Origin: Pseudomonadota bacterium
Lineage (GTDB): Bacteria; Pseudomonadota; Alphaproteobacteria; Rickettsiales; UBA3002
Length of the DNA stretch: 64,000 nucleotides
Reading direction: 5' to 3'
Assembly (NCBI GenBank): GCA_040384265.1
Contig: JAZKJM010000001.1
Location: 310,001 to 374,000, forward strand
Shown: positions 19,208-27,656 of the stretch, piece by piece
Layout of the letters: every line of letters begins with the position of its first letter
Numbering within the stretch: the first letter of the stretch is position 1
Made by a program: the position numbers and the translations under genes
The notes under the pieces: generated by a model
Database searches by the model: none
What the model was told of the DNA's origin: nothing
What the model saw: the letters and a program-made list of their open reading frames with translations, nothing else

Positions 19208-19316
19208 GGGCGGCGGTGTAGAGGATACAGGCCGCAAATGCCAGTATTAAACCATGTTTTCCTCGCCCAAAACTAGCCCCATCCGGCGCTGACCCGGCTT
19301 TTAGCAAGCAATGGCC

Positions 19317-19345
19317 TTGACTTCGCCCCCATTATGGGGCATAAG
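19317..19345 (+). promoter_or_regulatory. Sigma-70-type promoter of the cold-shock gene
   Basis: TTGACT (19317-19322), a 17-base spacer and CATAAG (19340-19345). It predicts a transcript starting near 19352 with a 5' untranslated region of about 208 bases. Confidence 0.55.
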
Positions 19346-19559
19346 TAGCTTCGAGTTAAATTGCTAACTCTTTGATACTTTAAAGCCTCCTGCTTCGATT
19401 CGCTGCCAAAGTGAATTCCTACGGTGGTGCGAATGGAGCCCTCTCCCTTCGAATGTTGCAAAGAGTTGGGCGCGCCTTCACGGTTCGTCAAATTCAACTC
19501 ACCCCACAACCGCCACGGTGGCGGACGTGGGAACAACGCCATTCTTTAGGAGTTTTCTA
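19346..19559 (+). promoter_or_regulatory. Long 5' leader of the cold-shock mRNA
   Basis: About 200 bases without a credible gene separate the promoter from the cspA start. Long structured leaders of this size are a known thermosensing feature of cspA mRNAs. Near its start is an inverted repeat GAGTTA-N6-TAACTC (19353-19370), also found in shorter form upstream of the prepilin gene at 26.77 kb. A TTAGGAG ribosome binding site closes the leader. Confidence 0.45.
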
Positions 19560-19766
19560 ATGGCTACTGGTATCGTTAAATGGTTCAACCCAACCAAAGG
19601 CTACGGCTTCATTCAACCTGACCAAGGTGGTGCAGACGTGTTTGTTCACATCACGGCGCTCGAAGCCGCTGGCCTGCGTTCGTTGAACGAAGGTCAAAAA
19701 GTCAGCTACGAACTTGCTACCAACAAAGGCAAGACCTCGGCTGCAAACCTGAAAATCGCTGCTTAA
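19560..19766 (+). CDS. cspA: Cold-shock domain protein
   Basis: The 68-aa protein is a single cold-shock domain with RNP1 KGYGFIQ and RNP2 DVFVHI. Such proteins bind single-stranded RNA and melt secondary structure. The true start is the ATG at 19560 after TTAGGAG, not the longer open frame. A 9-bp stem terminator follows directly. The gene symbol is by family; several csp paralogues are usual. Confidence 0.93.
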   Translation: MATGIVKWFNPTKGYGFIQPDQGGADVFVHITALEAAGLRSLNEGQKVSYELATNKGKTSAANLKIAA

Positions 19767-19794
19767 TTCATTAAGTAACGTGCTTTAGAATATT

Positions 19795-19830
19795 CCCGCC
19801 GGACCGCTTTTTAGCCTCCGGCGGGTTTTC
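19795..19830 (+). terminator. Rho-independent terminator of the cold-shock gene
   Basis: Stem CCCGCCGGA (19795-19803) pairs with TCCGGCGGG (19817-19825), followed by TTTT. Confidence 0.85.
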
Positions 19831-20089
19831 TAAAGCTGCCACAGTAGTACCTACTTGCGCCGCTCGCACCGCCTTTGAGGCATCCTCCGCGCGCGTTGAT
19901 TTGTGTTTAGGTGCTGCAACTAAGCCCTGACACACCTTCATCAAAATTCCTTTTGTGAATGGTTGCCCGTTATCCGCATGTTCGCCGTGCCGCATCCTTT
20001 GCGCATCGCGGCCCGGAATGAGTGCAACCTCAGCAATGTTTGATTCAGGTGGTTCCTATAACCAACCTCACCTTATTTTAGGATATCCC
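19831..20089 (+). other. Spacer before the RNA helicase gene
   Basis: No convincing gene. The region should hold the helicase promoter and leader; I see no clear -35/-10 pair. A 56-codon minus-strand frame (19771-19941) has a passable AAGGAA site but runs through the terminator above, so I do not call it. Confidence 0.4.
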
Positions 20090-21355
20090 ATGCAACATTT
20101 CGACGAACTTGAACTGCCGCCCGCTTTGAAGGCCGCACTCATCGCCATGAACTACACCCTTCCCACCCCCATCCAGGCGCAAGCCATCCCGCTGGCCATC
20201 GCCGGCCGCGATGTGCTTGGCACCGCGATGACGGGCTCGGGCAAAACCGCAGCCTTCTGCATCCCGATGATCGCGCGCATGCTCACCAACTCGCGCGGCT
20301 CCGCGCTTATCATGCTGCCAACGCGTGAACTGGCCAACCAGGTCGAAGCGGTTGTCAAGCAACTGCTCGGGCCGTATGGTTCGATCAAAACCGCGCTGCT
20401 CATCGGCGGCGATTCGATGCCCAAGCAGCAAGCGCAACTGCGCGCCCGCCCACGCATCATCGTCGGCACGCCGGGCCGCATCATCGATCACCTCCAGCGC
20501 GGCAGCCTGATGCTGCATGACGCCACCTACCTCGTGCTCGATGAAACCGATCGCATGCTCGACATGGGCTTCGAAGACCAGATCATGCAGATCCTGAAAT
20601 ACCTGCCGCAGCAGCGCCAGACCTTGCTGTTCTCGGCCACCTTGCCGCCGCAGATCCTCAAGCTCTCGGAGAAATACCTGCGCAACCCCGAGCGCGTGGA
20701 AGTGGGTGAAACCAACAAAGCCGCCGACCGCATCGAGCAGAAAACCATCAACGTCACCAACGAGGAAAAATACAACCTCCTCGTCAAGGAACTGAAAGAG
20801 CGTGAAGGCACCGCGATCATCTTCGTGAAAGCCAAATACGCGACCGAAAAACTCGCCGCTAAGCTGCAGAAATCGGGCTTCACGGCAGATGCGATCCACG
20901 GCGATCTCGAACAACGCCAGCGTGAGCGGGTGCTTGCCGCCTTCCGCGAAAAGCGCCACCGCATCCTGGTCGCGACCGACATCGCCAGCCGCGGCCTCGA
21001 CATCCCGCATATCGAGCACGTCATCAACTACGACTTGCCGCAAGCGCCGGAGGATTACATCCACCGTATCGGCCGCACCGGTCGCGCAGGTGCGGATGGG
21101 GCTGCCGTCAGCTTCATCTGCCCGGAAGACATGCTGAAATGGCGCGCCATCCAGAAACTGATGGACCCAAGCATCGTGCTTGAGCCCCTGCCAGCGGGCA
21201 TGGCCAAACCAAAACGCCGTGGCGGACGCAGCGGCGGTGGCCGCAGTGGCGGCTTCGGTGGTGGTGGCAATGGCGGCGGCGGTTTCAGTGGCGGCGGTCA
21301 ACGCCAAAACAACGCCCCCCGCTCCGCCGCCCCGCGCCGGACTTCGGGGTCGTAG
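20090..21355 (+). CDS. DEAD-box-family ATP-dependent RNA helicase (RhlE-like), motif II DETD
   Basis: Start at 20090 after AGGAT gives a 421-aa protein with the full helicase set: Q motif (YTLPTPIQAQAIP), motif I TGSGKT, motif III SAT, motif VI HRIGRTGRAG, and a Gly/Arg/Ser-rich tail that usually contacts RNA. Motif II reads D151-E-T-D154 instead of DEAD. The Asp-Glu needed for Mg-ATP hydrolysis is kept, but the Ala-to-Thr change is uncommon. Proteins of this class remodel ribosome precursors or degradosome substrates. It sits just after cspA, fitting a cold-response neighbourhood. Confidence 0.92.
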   Translation: MQHFDELELPPALKAALIAMNYTLPTPIQAQAIPLAIAGRDVLGTAMTGSGKTAAFCIPMIARMLTNSRGSALIMLPTRELANQVEAVVKQLLGPYGSIKTALLIGGDSMPKQQAQLRARPRIIVGTPGRIIDHLQRGSLMLHDATYLVLDETDRMLDMGFEDQIMQILKYLPQQRQTLLFSATLPPQILKLSEKYLRNPERVEVGETNKAADRIEQKTINVTNEEKYNLLVKELKEREGTAIIFVKAKYATEKLAAKLQKSGFTADAIHGDLEQRQRERVLAAFREKRHRILVATDIASRGLDIPHIEHVINYDLPQAPEDYIHRIGRTGRAGADGAAVSFICPEDMLKWRAIQKLMDPSIVLEPLPAGMAKPKRRGGRSGGGRSGGFGGGGNGGGGFSGGGQRQNNAPRSAAPRRTSGS

Positions 21356-21377
21356 GCAACCATACGATTAATGAAAG

Positions 21378-21414
21378 AAACGCCATCGCATCCCCATGCG
21401 GTGGCGTTTTTTTA
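21378..21414 (+). terminator. Rho-independent terminator of the helicase gene
   Basis: AACGCCATCGCAT pairs with ATGCGGTGGCGTT (one G-T wobble) around a CCCC loop, followed by a run of seven T. Confidence 0.85.
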
Positions 21415-21477
21415 TTGTCGCCCCCTTCCCGGTCCGTGCCGGCCATGCCTTCATAGCGCCTCACCAGAGGAGCATGC

Positions 21478-21897
21478 ATGAGACGATTCACCCGAAGCAC
21501 TCGCACCCGCACCAATGTGCGCGATACCGACCAGCTGCGCGACCAGTTCATCCGCGATCTGACGCTGGAAGCCACCGCGCTCATGACCCAGCTGACAATG
21601 CAATTCGGCCAGAACCTGCAAACACAGGCAGCGCAATATTCACAAGGCATTGTGCCCAATAACAGCGCCAACGCCAACACATCCGGCAGCGCTGGCAGCA
21701 GTGATTTCAACAGCATCAGCAGCGTCTCGCAGCTGCTTGCCACCGGCGTGCGCTATCTGGTCAGCCGCCCGCGTACCTCGCGCGATAGTGAGGAGACCAG
21801 CCGCTCGCAAGGTGCCGACACACAATTTCGTGTCAGCCAATCGCAAGCGATGGCCGAGGCACAAGCCGCGATTAACAAGGGGAGCCGCAACCTATGA
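21478..21897 (+). CDS. Small hypothetical protein
   Basis: AGAGGAG lies 6 bases before the ATG. The 139-aa product has an Arg/Thr-rich N-terminus, a helical segment DQLRDQFIRDLTLEATALM, then Gln/Asn/Ser-rich low complexity (NNSANANTSGSAGSSDFNS) and a further helical C-terminus. No transmembrane helix or family recognised. A GC-rich 8-bp hairpin (21913-21938) follows the gene without a T-tract on this strand. Confidence 0.6.
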   Translation: MRRFTRSTRTRTNVRDTDQLRDQFIRDLTLEATALMTQLTMQFGQNLQTQAAQYSQGIVPNNSANANTSGSAGSSDFNSISSVSQLLATGVRYLVSRPRTSRDSEETSRSQGADTQFRVSQSQAMAEAQAAINKGSRNL

Positions 21898-22047
21898 TGG
21901 GCTCAGAAAAATGCCTCCGGCTCACGCGAACCGGAGGCAAAAGCGAGACAAAAATCAACGTTCCGCCAATGGTTAAACCACCGCAGGTGCGCGTGGGGAA
22001 TTGCGCATTTCGCATGGCCGTCATGCATTTGCCACAGTGCCGATTTT

Positions 22048-22090
22048 TCACGCAATTGTCACACACGGCACTTGTCGTGGGTGTTATGGT
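22048..22090 (+). promoter_or_regulatory. TGTGA-repeat promoter (leaderless type)
   Basis: Half-sites TCACG (22048-22052) and TCACA (22059-22063), 21 bases before TATGGT (22085-22090), which is 6 bases before the ATG of the next gene. Confidence 0.55.
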
Positions 22091-22096
22091 GATGCT

Positions 22097-22384
22097 ATGA
22101 ATTACGCACCGCAACCCACCCCGCACGACGACTATCAGGGCATTCCGCATATGTTCAACCCGAACGATTTCATCACCCTCAACGGCGACGGCTTCGCGCT
22201 CTGCACGAACCCCATGGCCGATGGCGGGCTGGAAGCGATCATGGTGAACACCCGCCTTGCTGGCGAAGGCCTGCGCAATTTCGAAAGCTCGATCAAGCGC
22301 ATGGTGCTGTCGAAACTGTTCTCGCCCAAGTTTGGCGAGGTCATCCTCACCGCCACGCGCATCACTGCGGGCGAAAACGCTTAA
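22097..22384 (+). CDS. Small hypothetical protein of the TGTGA-repeat set
   Basis: The 95-aa product starts MNYAPQPTPHDDYQGIPHMF and contains a beta-rich centre (NDFITLNGDGFALCTNP) and a helical, basic stretch (FESSIKRMVLSKLFSPKFG). It is soluble, with a single Cys. The ATG follows a -10-like TATGGT by 6 bases and there is no ribosome binding site, so translation is probably leaderless. A longer frame from 22001 exists but runs through the promoter. No family recognised. Confidence 0.6.
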   Translation: MNYAPQPTPHDDYQGIPHMFNPNDFITLNGDGFALCTNPMADGGLEAIMVNTRLAGEGLRNFESSIKRMVLSKLFSPKFGEVILTATRITAGENA

Positions 22385-22444
22385 ATTCTCCCGTTTTTTC
22401 GTTGACCGCCTTGCAATGGCTGTATTGCATGGTACAAATACGCC

Positions 22445-22807
22445 ATGGAACGACCACGTTACGAGCAGTTTGGCATCAATATCGAGGAGCAAGGGGCCAC
22501 CACCCATGTATTCAAGGATGGCACGCTGGTTGGCTCGTTCACCATTGAAATCGAGCACCGCAAACTGAAGTTCGATTTCCCGAACAACAAATTCTTCAAT
22601 TACTTCGCCTATATCGCGTCGGACCGGCCGTCCAACCGCGTCAAATGGGTGAACGAGAACCTCAACCAGGATTCGATGGATAACCTGCAGGCGGGCGTCG
22701 CCTTCCTCGGTTTCGCAAAATTCGAGGAGATGATGGCGATCGCCATGCAAGCCGAGCAAGATGGGGAGGACGCGCGTGGCACCGCCAACCAAACCATCGT
22801 CCACTGA
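22445..22807 (+). CDS. Hypothetical protein
   Basis: The 120-aa acidic product (ERPRYEQFGINIEEQGATTH at the start, then alternating beta strands and a C-terminal helix with FLGFAKFEEMMAIAMQAEQD) matches nothing I recognise. It lies 60 bases after the preceding gene and overlaps the next start by 32 bases, suggesting translational coupling with it. Confidence 0.6.
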   Translation: MERPRYEQFGINIEEQGATTHVFKDGTLVGSFTIEIEHRKLKFDFPNNKFFNYFAYIASDRPSNRVKWVNENLNQDSMDNLQAGVAFLGFAKFEEMMAIAMQAEQDGEDARGTANQTIVH

Positions 22808-23096
22808 AGGCAACCCCTTCCTCGACGATCTTGACCAGAAAACCCCGCAGGAACTTGCCGATTATTTCTATGCGCTCGCCGAGGAAATCATCGCGGCCCC
22901 GGAAGAATATAAAATCAAAATGAAGCTGGCGAAGCTCGATATCAGCGAGCTGGACAATATCGATTTAAACACCCCCGCTGGCCGCAAAAAACTCGCCAAA
23001 CTCTTCCGCCTGCTGGCCGAACAAGCCCTGCGCGGCAAGGATGTTTATCAGGCCACGGTGGTCGATCAATCCAAACCCCAAGGCCGCGGGCGCTAG
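22776..23096 (+). CDS. Hypothetical protein, coupled to the upstream gene
   Basis: I choose the GTG at 22776, which follows GGGGAGGA by 5 bases, over the earlier ATG at 22761 that would bypass that site. The 106-aa product is helical and charged (PQELADYFYALAEEIIAAPE; GRKKLAKLFRLLAEQALRGK) with a basic tail. It is soluble and of unknown function. Confidence 0.6.
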   Translation: MAPPTKPSSTEGNPFLDDLDQKTPQELADYFYALAEEIIAAPEEYKIKMKLAKLDISELDNIDLNTPAGRKKLAKLFRLLAEQALRGKDVYQATVVDQSKPQGRGR

Positions 23097-23139
23097 CGTC
23101 GCTGCACCGTTTCTGTGCAACTATCCCGCTTTCACCACA

Positions 23140-23285
23140 CTGTCACCCCGTCGCACGACGGGGTCCCGCTTTTCCCCTGCCCATTGTCATGCCAGCGCAG
23201 GCTGGCATCCATCGCGCGTGAGCGCAGGCGCAATTACACCCGACAAGGAAGCGCCCCCACCCGGCCTAAAGCCGGGGTGACAGCG
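23140..23285. repeat. Cluster of three short palindromic repeats
   Basis: Three perfect hairpins lie in series in a gene-free stretch: CCCCGTCG/CGACGGGG (23146-23163), ATGCCAGC/GCTGGCAT (23189-23208) and CCCGGC/GCCGGG (23260-23276). They are flanked by GTCA-type ends. Related GTCACCCCGTC and GTCATGCC units recur at 29.9-30.0 kb, so this is a dispersed intergenic repeat family. Confidence 0.75.
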
Positions 23286-23398
23286 CAAAAAATGGAGAGA
23301 GTGGGCGCGTGGAATAGACCGATATCCCATCACCCGAAACAGGGGACACACGTCACCCTTGGCCACCGCGATCACCGCCTCAAGAAGCGGTGCGTGCG

Positions 23399-23725
23399 TT
23401 ATTTGCCGGCAACCTGCTTTTTAGGAGCAACCGCACCCATGTCCTGCGACATTTCGCCGACCACACCCAGAACGCGGATCACATGGGTGTTGTTGAGGTA
23501 ATAGAAAATCTGGCGCTGTTCGCGGCGCGCGCCGAGCACACCTTCGCGGCGTAGCTTGGACAAATGCTGGCTGAGCGCCGGCTGGCTGACTTTGACGCTC
23601 TTGTTCAGCTCGGAAACGTTTTTCTCGCCGCCAAGCAACAAGGTCACGATCTGGAGACGGTAGGGGTTACCCAACACTTTTAGAATTTGGGCCGATTTTT
23701 TTAAGTGCGCTGCATCTTTGAACAT
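23399..23725 (-). CDS. ArsR/SmtB-family transcriptional regulator
   Basis: The 108-aa protein has the winged-helix fold of ArsR: KVLGNPYRLQIVTLLLGGE, recognition region VSQPALSQHLSKLRREGVL, and the beta-wing GARREQRQIFYYL. The metal-binding ELCVC motif is absent and the protein has no cysteine, so it is not a classical metal sensor. Regulation could depend on other ligands. The upstream 475 bases contain no gene. Target genes cannot be named. Confidence 0.88.
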   Translation of the reverse strand: MFKDAAHLKKSAQILKVLGNPYRLQIVTLLLGGEKNVSELNKSVKVSQPALSQHLSKLRREGVLGARREQRQIFYYLNNTHVIRVLGVVGEMSQDMGAVAPKKQVAGK

Positions 23726-24200
23726 GGTGTTCCTCTATGGTTTTCATTCATACATTTTGTAGGCGTCACAACTAGTCACTCCGGGTGCAATTGCAAGCGG
23801 AATGCGACATTGGAAATCGCGCAGACCCGCAAGAACCAACGCCTTTCACATCATCACACGTGATATAAAGATAATATATGATTATGAAAAAACATCCTCT
23901 GGATGGCATTAAATCTTTGTAATAGTCAGCGGCCAATGCGCATCAAAAAATCAATAAATTGGCGGAAACATACGCGTGTGGAGGTATAATCACCTGCCCC
24001 CCATCCACACCATTTTTAGCCACGCAAATGGCTGCATCGCCTCACCCGCCGGTACATCCGATCCCACAGATTCATATTCATGAATGTAATAACGCCGCAA
24101 ATCGCCGGATACGATTTTTCACTTCATGGCGAGAATGCAACAACCCGCGCAGTATTATATGGCAAAACCACGCGCCCCCTGCCCTGACCAGCCGTGCCGC
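23726..24200. other. Gene-free AT-rich spacer
   Basis: No convincing coding frame on either strand. The stretch around 23850-23960 is markedly AT-rich and includes a TCACACGTGA palindrome. It must hold the arsR promoter. I see no tRNA, terminator or repeat of the families found elsewhere. Confidence 0.4.
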
Positions 24201-26603
24201 TTAGTGGCGGCGTGGCGCATCCTCGTCATCGTTACGGGATTTGAGCACGCTCTCATCCTCGACCTCGACCCAATCCGTAATCGGCTTGGGCGCTTCGGCG
24301 AGCGCGTGTTTCAGCACTTCATCGACATGGTTGACGGGGATGATGGTGAGCAGCTTTTTCACGTTATCGGGAATATCTTCCAGATCCTTGACGTTCTCCT
24401 GCGGGATCAGCACCGTGGTGATGCCACCGCGCAGTGCGGCCAACAGCTTCTCTTTTAGCCCGCCAATGGCCAGCACCCGGCCACGCAGCGTGACCTCGCC
24501 CGTCATCGCCACATTTTTCTTCACGGGGATGCCGGTGAGCACCGAAACAATGGTGGTGCACATGGCAATCCCGGCGGATGGGCCATCCTTCGGCGTCGCG
24601 CCTTCGGGCACGTGCACGTGGATGTCCTTCTGGCGGAATAGCGGCGGTTTGATGCCAAAATCAAGCGCCCGGCTGCGCACATAGCTCGCCGCCGCTTCGA
24701 TCGATTCCTTCATTACATCGCCCAGTTTGCCGGTGACGGTGAACTTGCCCTTACCCGGCATCGCCACCGATTCGATCAGCAGCAGGTCGCCGCCGGTTTC
24801 CGTCCAGGCGAGACCCGTGGTGACACCGACCTGATCGACCAGCTCCGCCAGCCCATACGAGGCTTTGCGCACGCCGAGATACTTGCCCAGCGTCTTGCGG
24901 GTAACGACGATTTTGGGCTTGCCCTTCATCATGATCTGTTTGACCGATTTACGCGTGATCCGCGCAATTTCACGCTCAAGGTTACGCACCCCGGCCTCAC
25001 GCGTGTAATAACGAATCGTGTCGCGCAGCGCATCTTCCGAAATGGTCAGTTCGCTCGGCTTCAGCCCATGCTCCTTGAGCTGCTTGGGAATCAGATGTTC
25101 TTCCGCAATGCTGACTTTCTCATCCTCGGTGTAACCCGACAGGCGGATGATCTCCATCCGGTCCAGCAATGGGCGCGGCATGTTGAGCGAGTTGGCGGTG
25201 GTGATGAACATCACATCCGACAGATCGTAATCCACTTCCATGTAATGGTCGTTGAAGTTTTTGTTTTGCTCGGGATCAAGCACCTCAAGCAGCGCCGCCG
25301 CCGGGTCACCGCGGAAGTCATTGCCCATTTTGTCGATCTCATCGAGCAGGAAAAGCGGGTTGGTGGATTTCGCCTTTTTCATGCTCTGGATCAGCTTGCC
25401 CGGCATCGACCCGATATAAGTGCGCCGGTGACCACGGATTTCCGATTCATCGCGCACGCCGCCGAGCGAAATTTTCACATACTGCCGCCCGGTCGCCCGC
25501 GCGATGGAGCGCGCCAGCGAGGTTTTACCCACACCCGGAGGCCCAACAAGGCACAAAATCGGCCCTTTGATCGACTTGGTGCGCGCCTGAACCGCCAGAT
25601 ATTCAAGAATCCGTTCTTTGACTTTTTCGAGGCCCGAATGATCAGCATCGAGAATTTTTTCCGCTTCAGCGAGGTCACGCTTCACTTTTGTGGGCTTCTT
25701 CCACGGAATCGTCACCATCCAGTCGAGGTAATTGCGGATCACTGAAGCTTCCGCCGACATGGTGCTCATGGTGCGCAATTTCTTCAGCTCAGACTCACAC
25801 TTCTCGCGCGCTTCTTTGCTGAGTTTTGTTTTCTTGATCTTCTCTTCCAGCTCGCTCGCCTCGTCGCGGCCTTCATCCAGCTCGCCGAGTTCTTTCTGGA
25901 TCGCCTTGAGCTGCTCGTTCAGGTAATACTCGCGCTGGGTTTTTTCCATCTGGCGCTTGACGCGGCCACGGATGCGCTTCTCGGTGTTGAGCACGCCGAT
26001 TTCCGATTCCATCAGCGCATACACATGCTCCAACCGCTCCGCGACTTTGACTATCTCGAGAATCTCCTGCTTCGCCGGAATATCGATCGACATATGCGCC
26101 GCAACCGTATCCGCCAGCACCGATGGCGAAGTGATTTTGCCAATCGCGCCGAGCGTTTCGGGTTGGATTTTTTTGTTGAGCTTCACATATTCTTCGAACT
26201 TCGAAATCACCGAGCGGAACATCGCTTCCGTCTCCACCGGGTCGCCCACGGGCTCGGGCAGTTCCTCGGTTTCGACCTCGTAGAACAGCTCGTTTTCGTT
26301 GAAGTGATTCACCTTCGCGCGCTGCACGCCTTCGACCAGCACTTTCACCGTGCCATCCGGCAGGCGCAGCAGTTGCAGCACCGTGGCAATGGTGCCCACA
26401 CGGTAGAGATCTTCACGCGTCGGAATATCCTGCGAGCCGTTCTTCTGGCTAACGAGCAGGATTTTATTGTTGCCCTTCACCACCGATTCGAGCGCCTTGA
26501 CCGATTTCTCGCGGCCCACAAAAAGCGGCACCACCATGCCCGGAAAAACGACGATGTCGCGCAGCGGCAACACGGGAAGGTTCTGGGCGGCGGATGATGT
26601 CAT
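24201..26603 (-). CDS. lon: ATP-dependent protease Lon
   Basis: The start at 26603 (MTSSAAQNLPVLPLRD) matches the family; the frame continues open 60 bases upstream but adds an unlikely extension. The 800-aa protein has the LonN substrate domain, the AAA domain with Walker A GPPGVGKTS, and the protease domain with catalytic Ser in DGPSAGIAM and Lys in GLKEKLL. It degrades misfolded and regulatory proteins in the cytosol. Compared with the usual alphaproteobacterial tig-clpP-clpX-lon order, a prepilin gene on the other strand intervenes between clpX and lon. Confidence 0.95.
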   Translation of the reverse strand: MTSSAAQNLPVLPLRDIVVFPGMVVPLFVGREKSVKALESVVKGNNKILLVSQKNGSQDIPTREDLYRVGTIATVLQLLRLPDGTVKVLVEGVQRAKVNHFNENELFYEVETEELPEPVGDPVETEAMFRSVISKFEEYVKLNKKIQPETLGAIGKITSPSVLADTVAAHMSIDIPAKQEILEIVKVAERLEHVYALMESEIGVLNTEKRIRGRVKRQMEKTQREYYLNEQLKAIQKELGELDEGRDEASELEEKIKKTKLSKEAREKCESELKKLRTMSTMSAEASVIRNYLDWMVTIPWKKPTKVKRDLAEAEKILDADHSGLEKVKERILEYLAVQARTKSIKGPILCLVGPPGVGKTSLARSIARATGRQYVKISLGGVRDESEIRGHRRTYIGSMPGKLIQSMKKAKSTNPLFLLDEIDKMGNDFRGDPAAALLEVLDPEQNKNFNDHYMEVDYDLSDVMFITTANSLNMPRPLLDRMEIIRLSGYTEDEKVSIAEEHLIPKQLKEHGLKPSELTISEDALRDTIRYYTREAGVRNLEREIARITRKSVKQIMMKGKPKIVVTRKTLGKYLGVRKASYGLAELVDQVGVTTGLAWTETGGDLLLIESVAMPGKGKFTVTGKLGDVMKESIEAAASYVRSRALDFGIKPPLFRQKDIHVHVPEGATPKDGPSAGIAMCTTIVSVLTGIPVKKNVAMTGEVTLRGRVLAIGGLKEKLLAALRGGITTVLIPQENVKDLEDIPDNVKKLLTIIPVNHVDEVLKHALAEAPKPITDWVEVEDESVLKSRNDDEDAPRRH

Positions 26604-26708
26604 GGGGGGCTCAAAATCTGTGAGGATGGGAAAAACTGTGATAGGAGAAATATAGAGTGCCAAACGGCAATGTAAAGCCCTACCGAGTTGCTTATTTTTG
26701 CTCCATCC

Positions 26709-26726
26709 GTTAAGTTGCTAACTCTT
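26709..26726 (+). promoter_or_regulatory. GTTA-N6-TAAC element upstream of the prepilin gene
   Basis: An 18-base sequence differing at one position from bases 19355-19372 in the cspA leader, with an inverted GTTA-N6-TAAC core. It lies 43 bases before the prepilin ATG. A shared operator is inferred. Confidence 0.35.
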
Positions 26727-26768
26727 CCTTAACCCTTTTGGATTATCGTCAGATACGGAGTACTCCCC

Positions 26769-27503
26769 ATGGCCCATCGTCGAGCATCTGCGGCCTTCAC
26801 CCTCGTCGAGATCGCAGTCGTCCTCAGCATCATCGGCCTGTTGGTCGGCGCGGTGATCGGGGGCGTTAAACTGGTGCGCCAATCCGAAATTCAAACCATC
26901 ATCGGCGACAGCACAAAATATTATAACGCCTTCGTGCAGTTCAAACAGCAATATGGCGGCTACCCCGGCGACATTGTCGATGCGCGGGATTTCTTTGGCA
27001 CCACCGCCAACGGCGTGACCGTGAACAACGGCGACAATAACAACACCGTCACCGGTGCGGAGGCCTATCAGGCATGGCTGCAGCTGGTGCTGGCCAAACT
27101 CGTCAATGGCAATTTCACCGGCGCCGCATCCGGCGGCGGCGCGGTGCCGGGCACCAACGTGCCCAAGGGCCGCATCAACACCTCAGGCTGGAGTTTCGAA
27201 AACAATACCGCCTCAGCCGGCAATAGCATCTGGTACGCGCAGGATCTGGGCAATATGCTGTCGTTTGGTGGCACCGTGCCGGCCGCGACCACGCAGGGTC
27301 CAGTCATCACCACGCTGGAAGCAGCCCAAGTCGATGCGAAAATGGATGATGGGCTGCCCGCTACCGGGCGCGTGGTCGCGCTCAAGCCGACCACCTCTGT
27401 TATTCCCAACTGCACCAGCAGCGCGACGGATGCATCGGCGCTCTACGCCAAAAGTACCCAGGGAAATGTTTGCAGTCTGAACATCTCGCTGACAACGAAG
27501 TAG
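26769..27503 (+). CDS. Type IV pilin / pseudopilin-like protein
   Basis: The short leader MAHRRASAA is followed by FTLVEIAVVLSIIGLLVGAV, the prepilin cleavage site and N-methylated helix, with Ala rather than Gly at position -1 (tolerated by prepilin peptidases). The conserved Glu5 is present. The globular domain (about 200 aa) contains GGYPGD and DFFGT motifs seen in alphaproteobacterial pilin-like proteins and ends with a Cys pair that may form a C-terminal loop. GGAG lies 8 bases before the ATG. Together with the RCC1 prepilin it implies a type IV pilus or type II secretion apparatus elsewhere in the genome. Confidence 0.85.
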   Translation: MAHRRASAAFTLVEIAVVLSIIGLLVGAVIGGVKLVRQSEIQTIIGDSTKYYNAFVQFKQQYGGYPGDIVDARDFFGTTANGVTVNNGDNNNTVTGAEAYQAWLQLVLAKLVNGNFTGAASGGGAVPGTNVPKGRINTSGWSFENNTASAGNSIWYAQDLGNMLSFGGTVPAATTQGPVITTLEAAQVDAKMDDGLPATGRVVALKPTTSVIPNCTSSATDASALYAKSTQGNVCSLNISLTTK

Positions 27504-27593
27504 CCCTTCCCACTTCCCTGCCCCTCCGGTGTGTTCCAGCGGCGCACAGGCATGCTCGCCAACACCGAGCGCCTGCACACTAGCGCATACTCC

Positions 27594-27640
27594 ATAAAAA
27601 AACGCCTGCCGTCACGAGGACATGCAGGCGTTTCATTCTT
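27594..27640 (-). terminator. Terminator after clpX (possibly shared with the prepilin gene)
   Basis: AAACGCCTGC (27600-27609) pairs with GCAGGCGTTT (27624-27633). The minus strand ends in a long T run. The convergent prepilin gene may use the same hairpin. Confidence 0.8.
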
Positions 27641-27656
27641 TTACAGCGGTAGAAAG

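Noticed and set aside
19771-19941. Minus-strand frame of 56 codons with an AAGGAA site
   Set aside because: It runs through the strong cspA terminator and has no recognisable content.
21913-21938. Terminator after the small gene at 21478
   Set aside because: The hairpin has its T run on the minus strand, where no gene ends.
21872-22813. Long minus-strand frame of 313 codons
   Set aside because: It covers two plus-strand genes with better starts and codon use; it looks like a mirror frame of GC-rich coding sequence.
23760-23800. TCACA-N5-TCACT near the arsR promoter
   Set aside because: Spacing is one base short and no -10 follows at the right distance.
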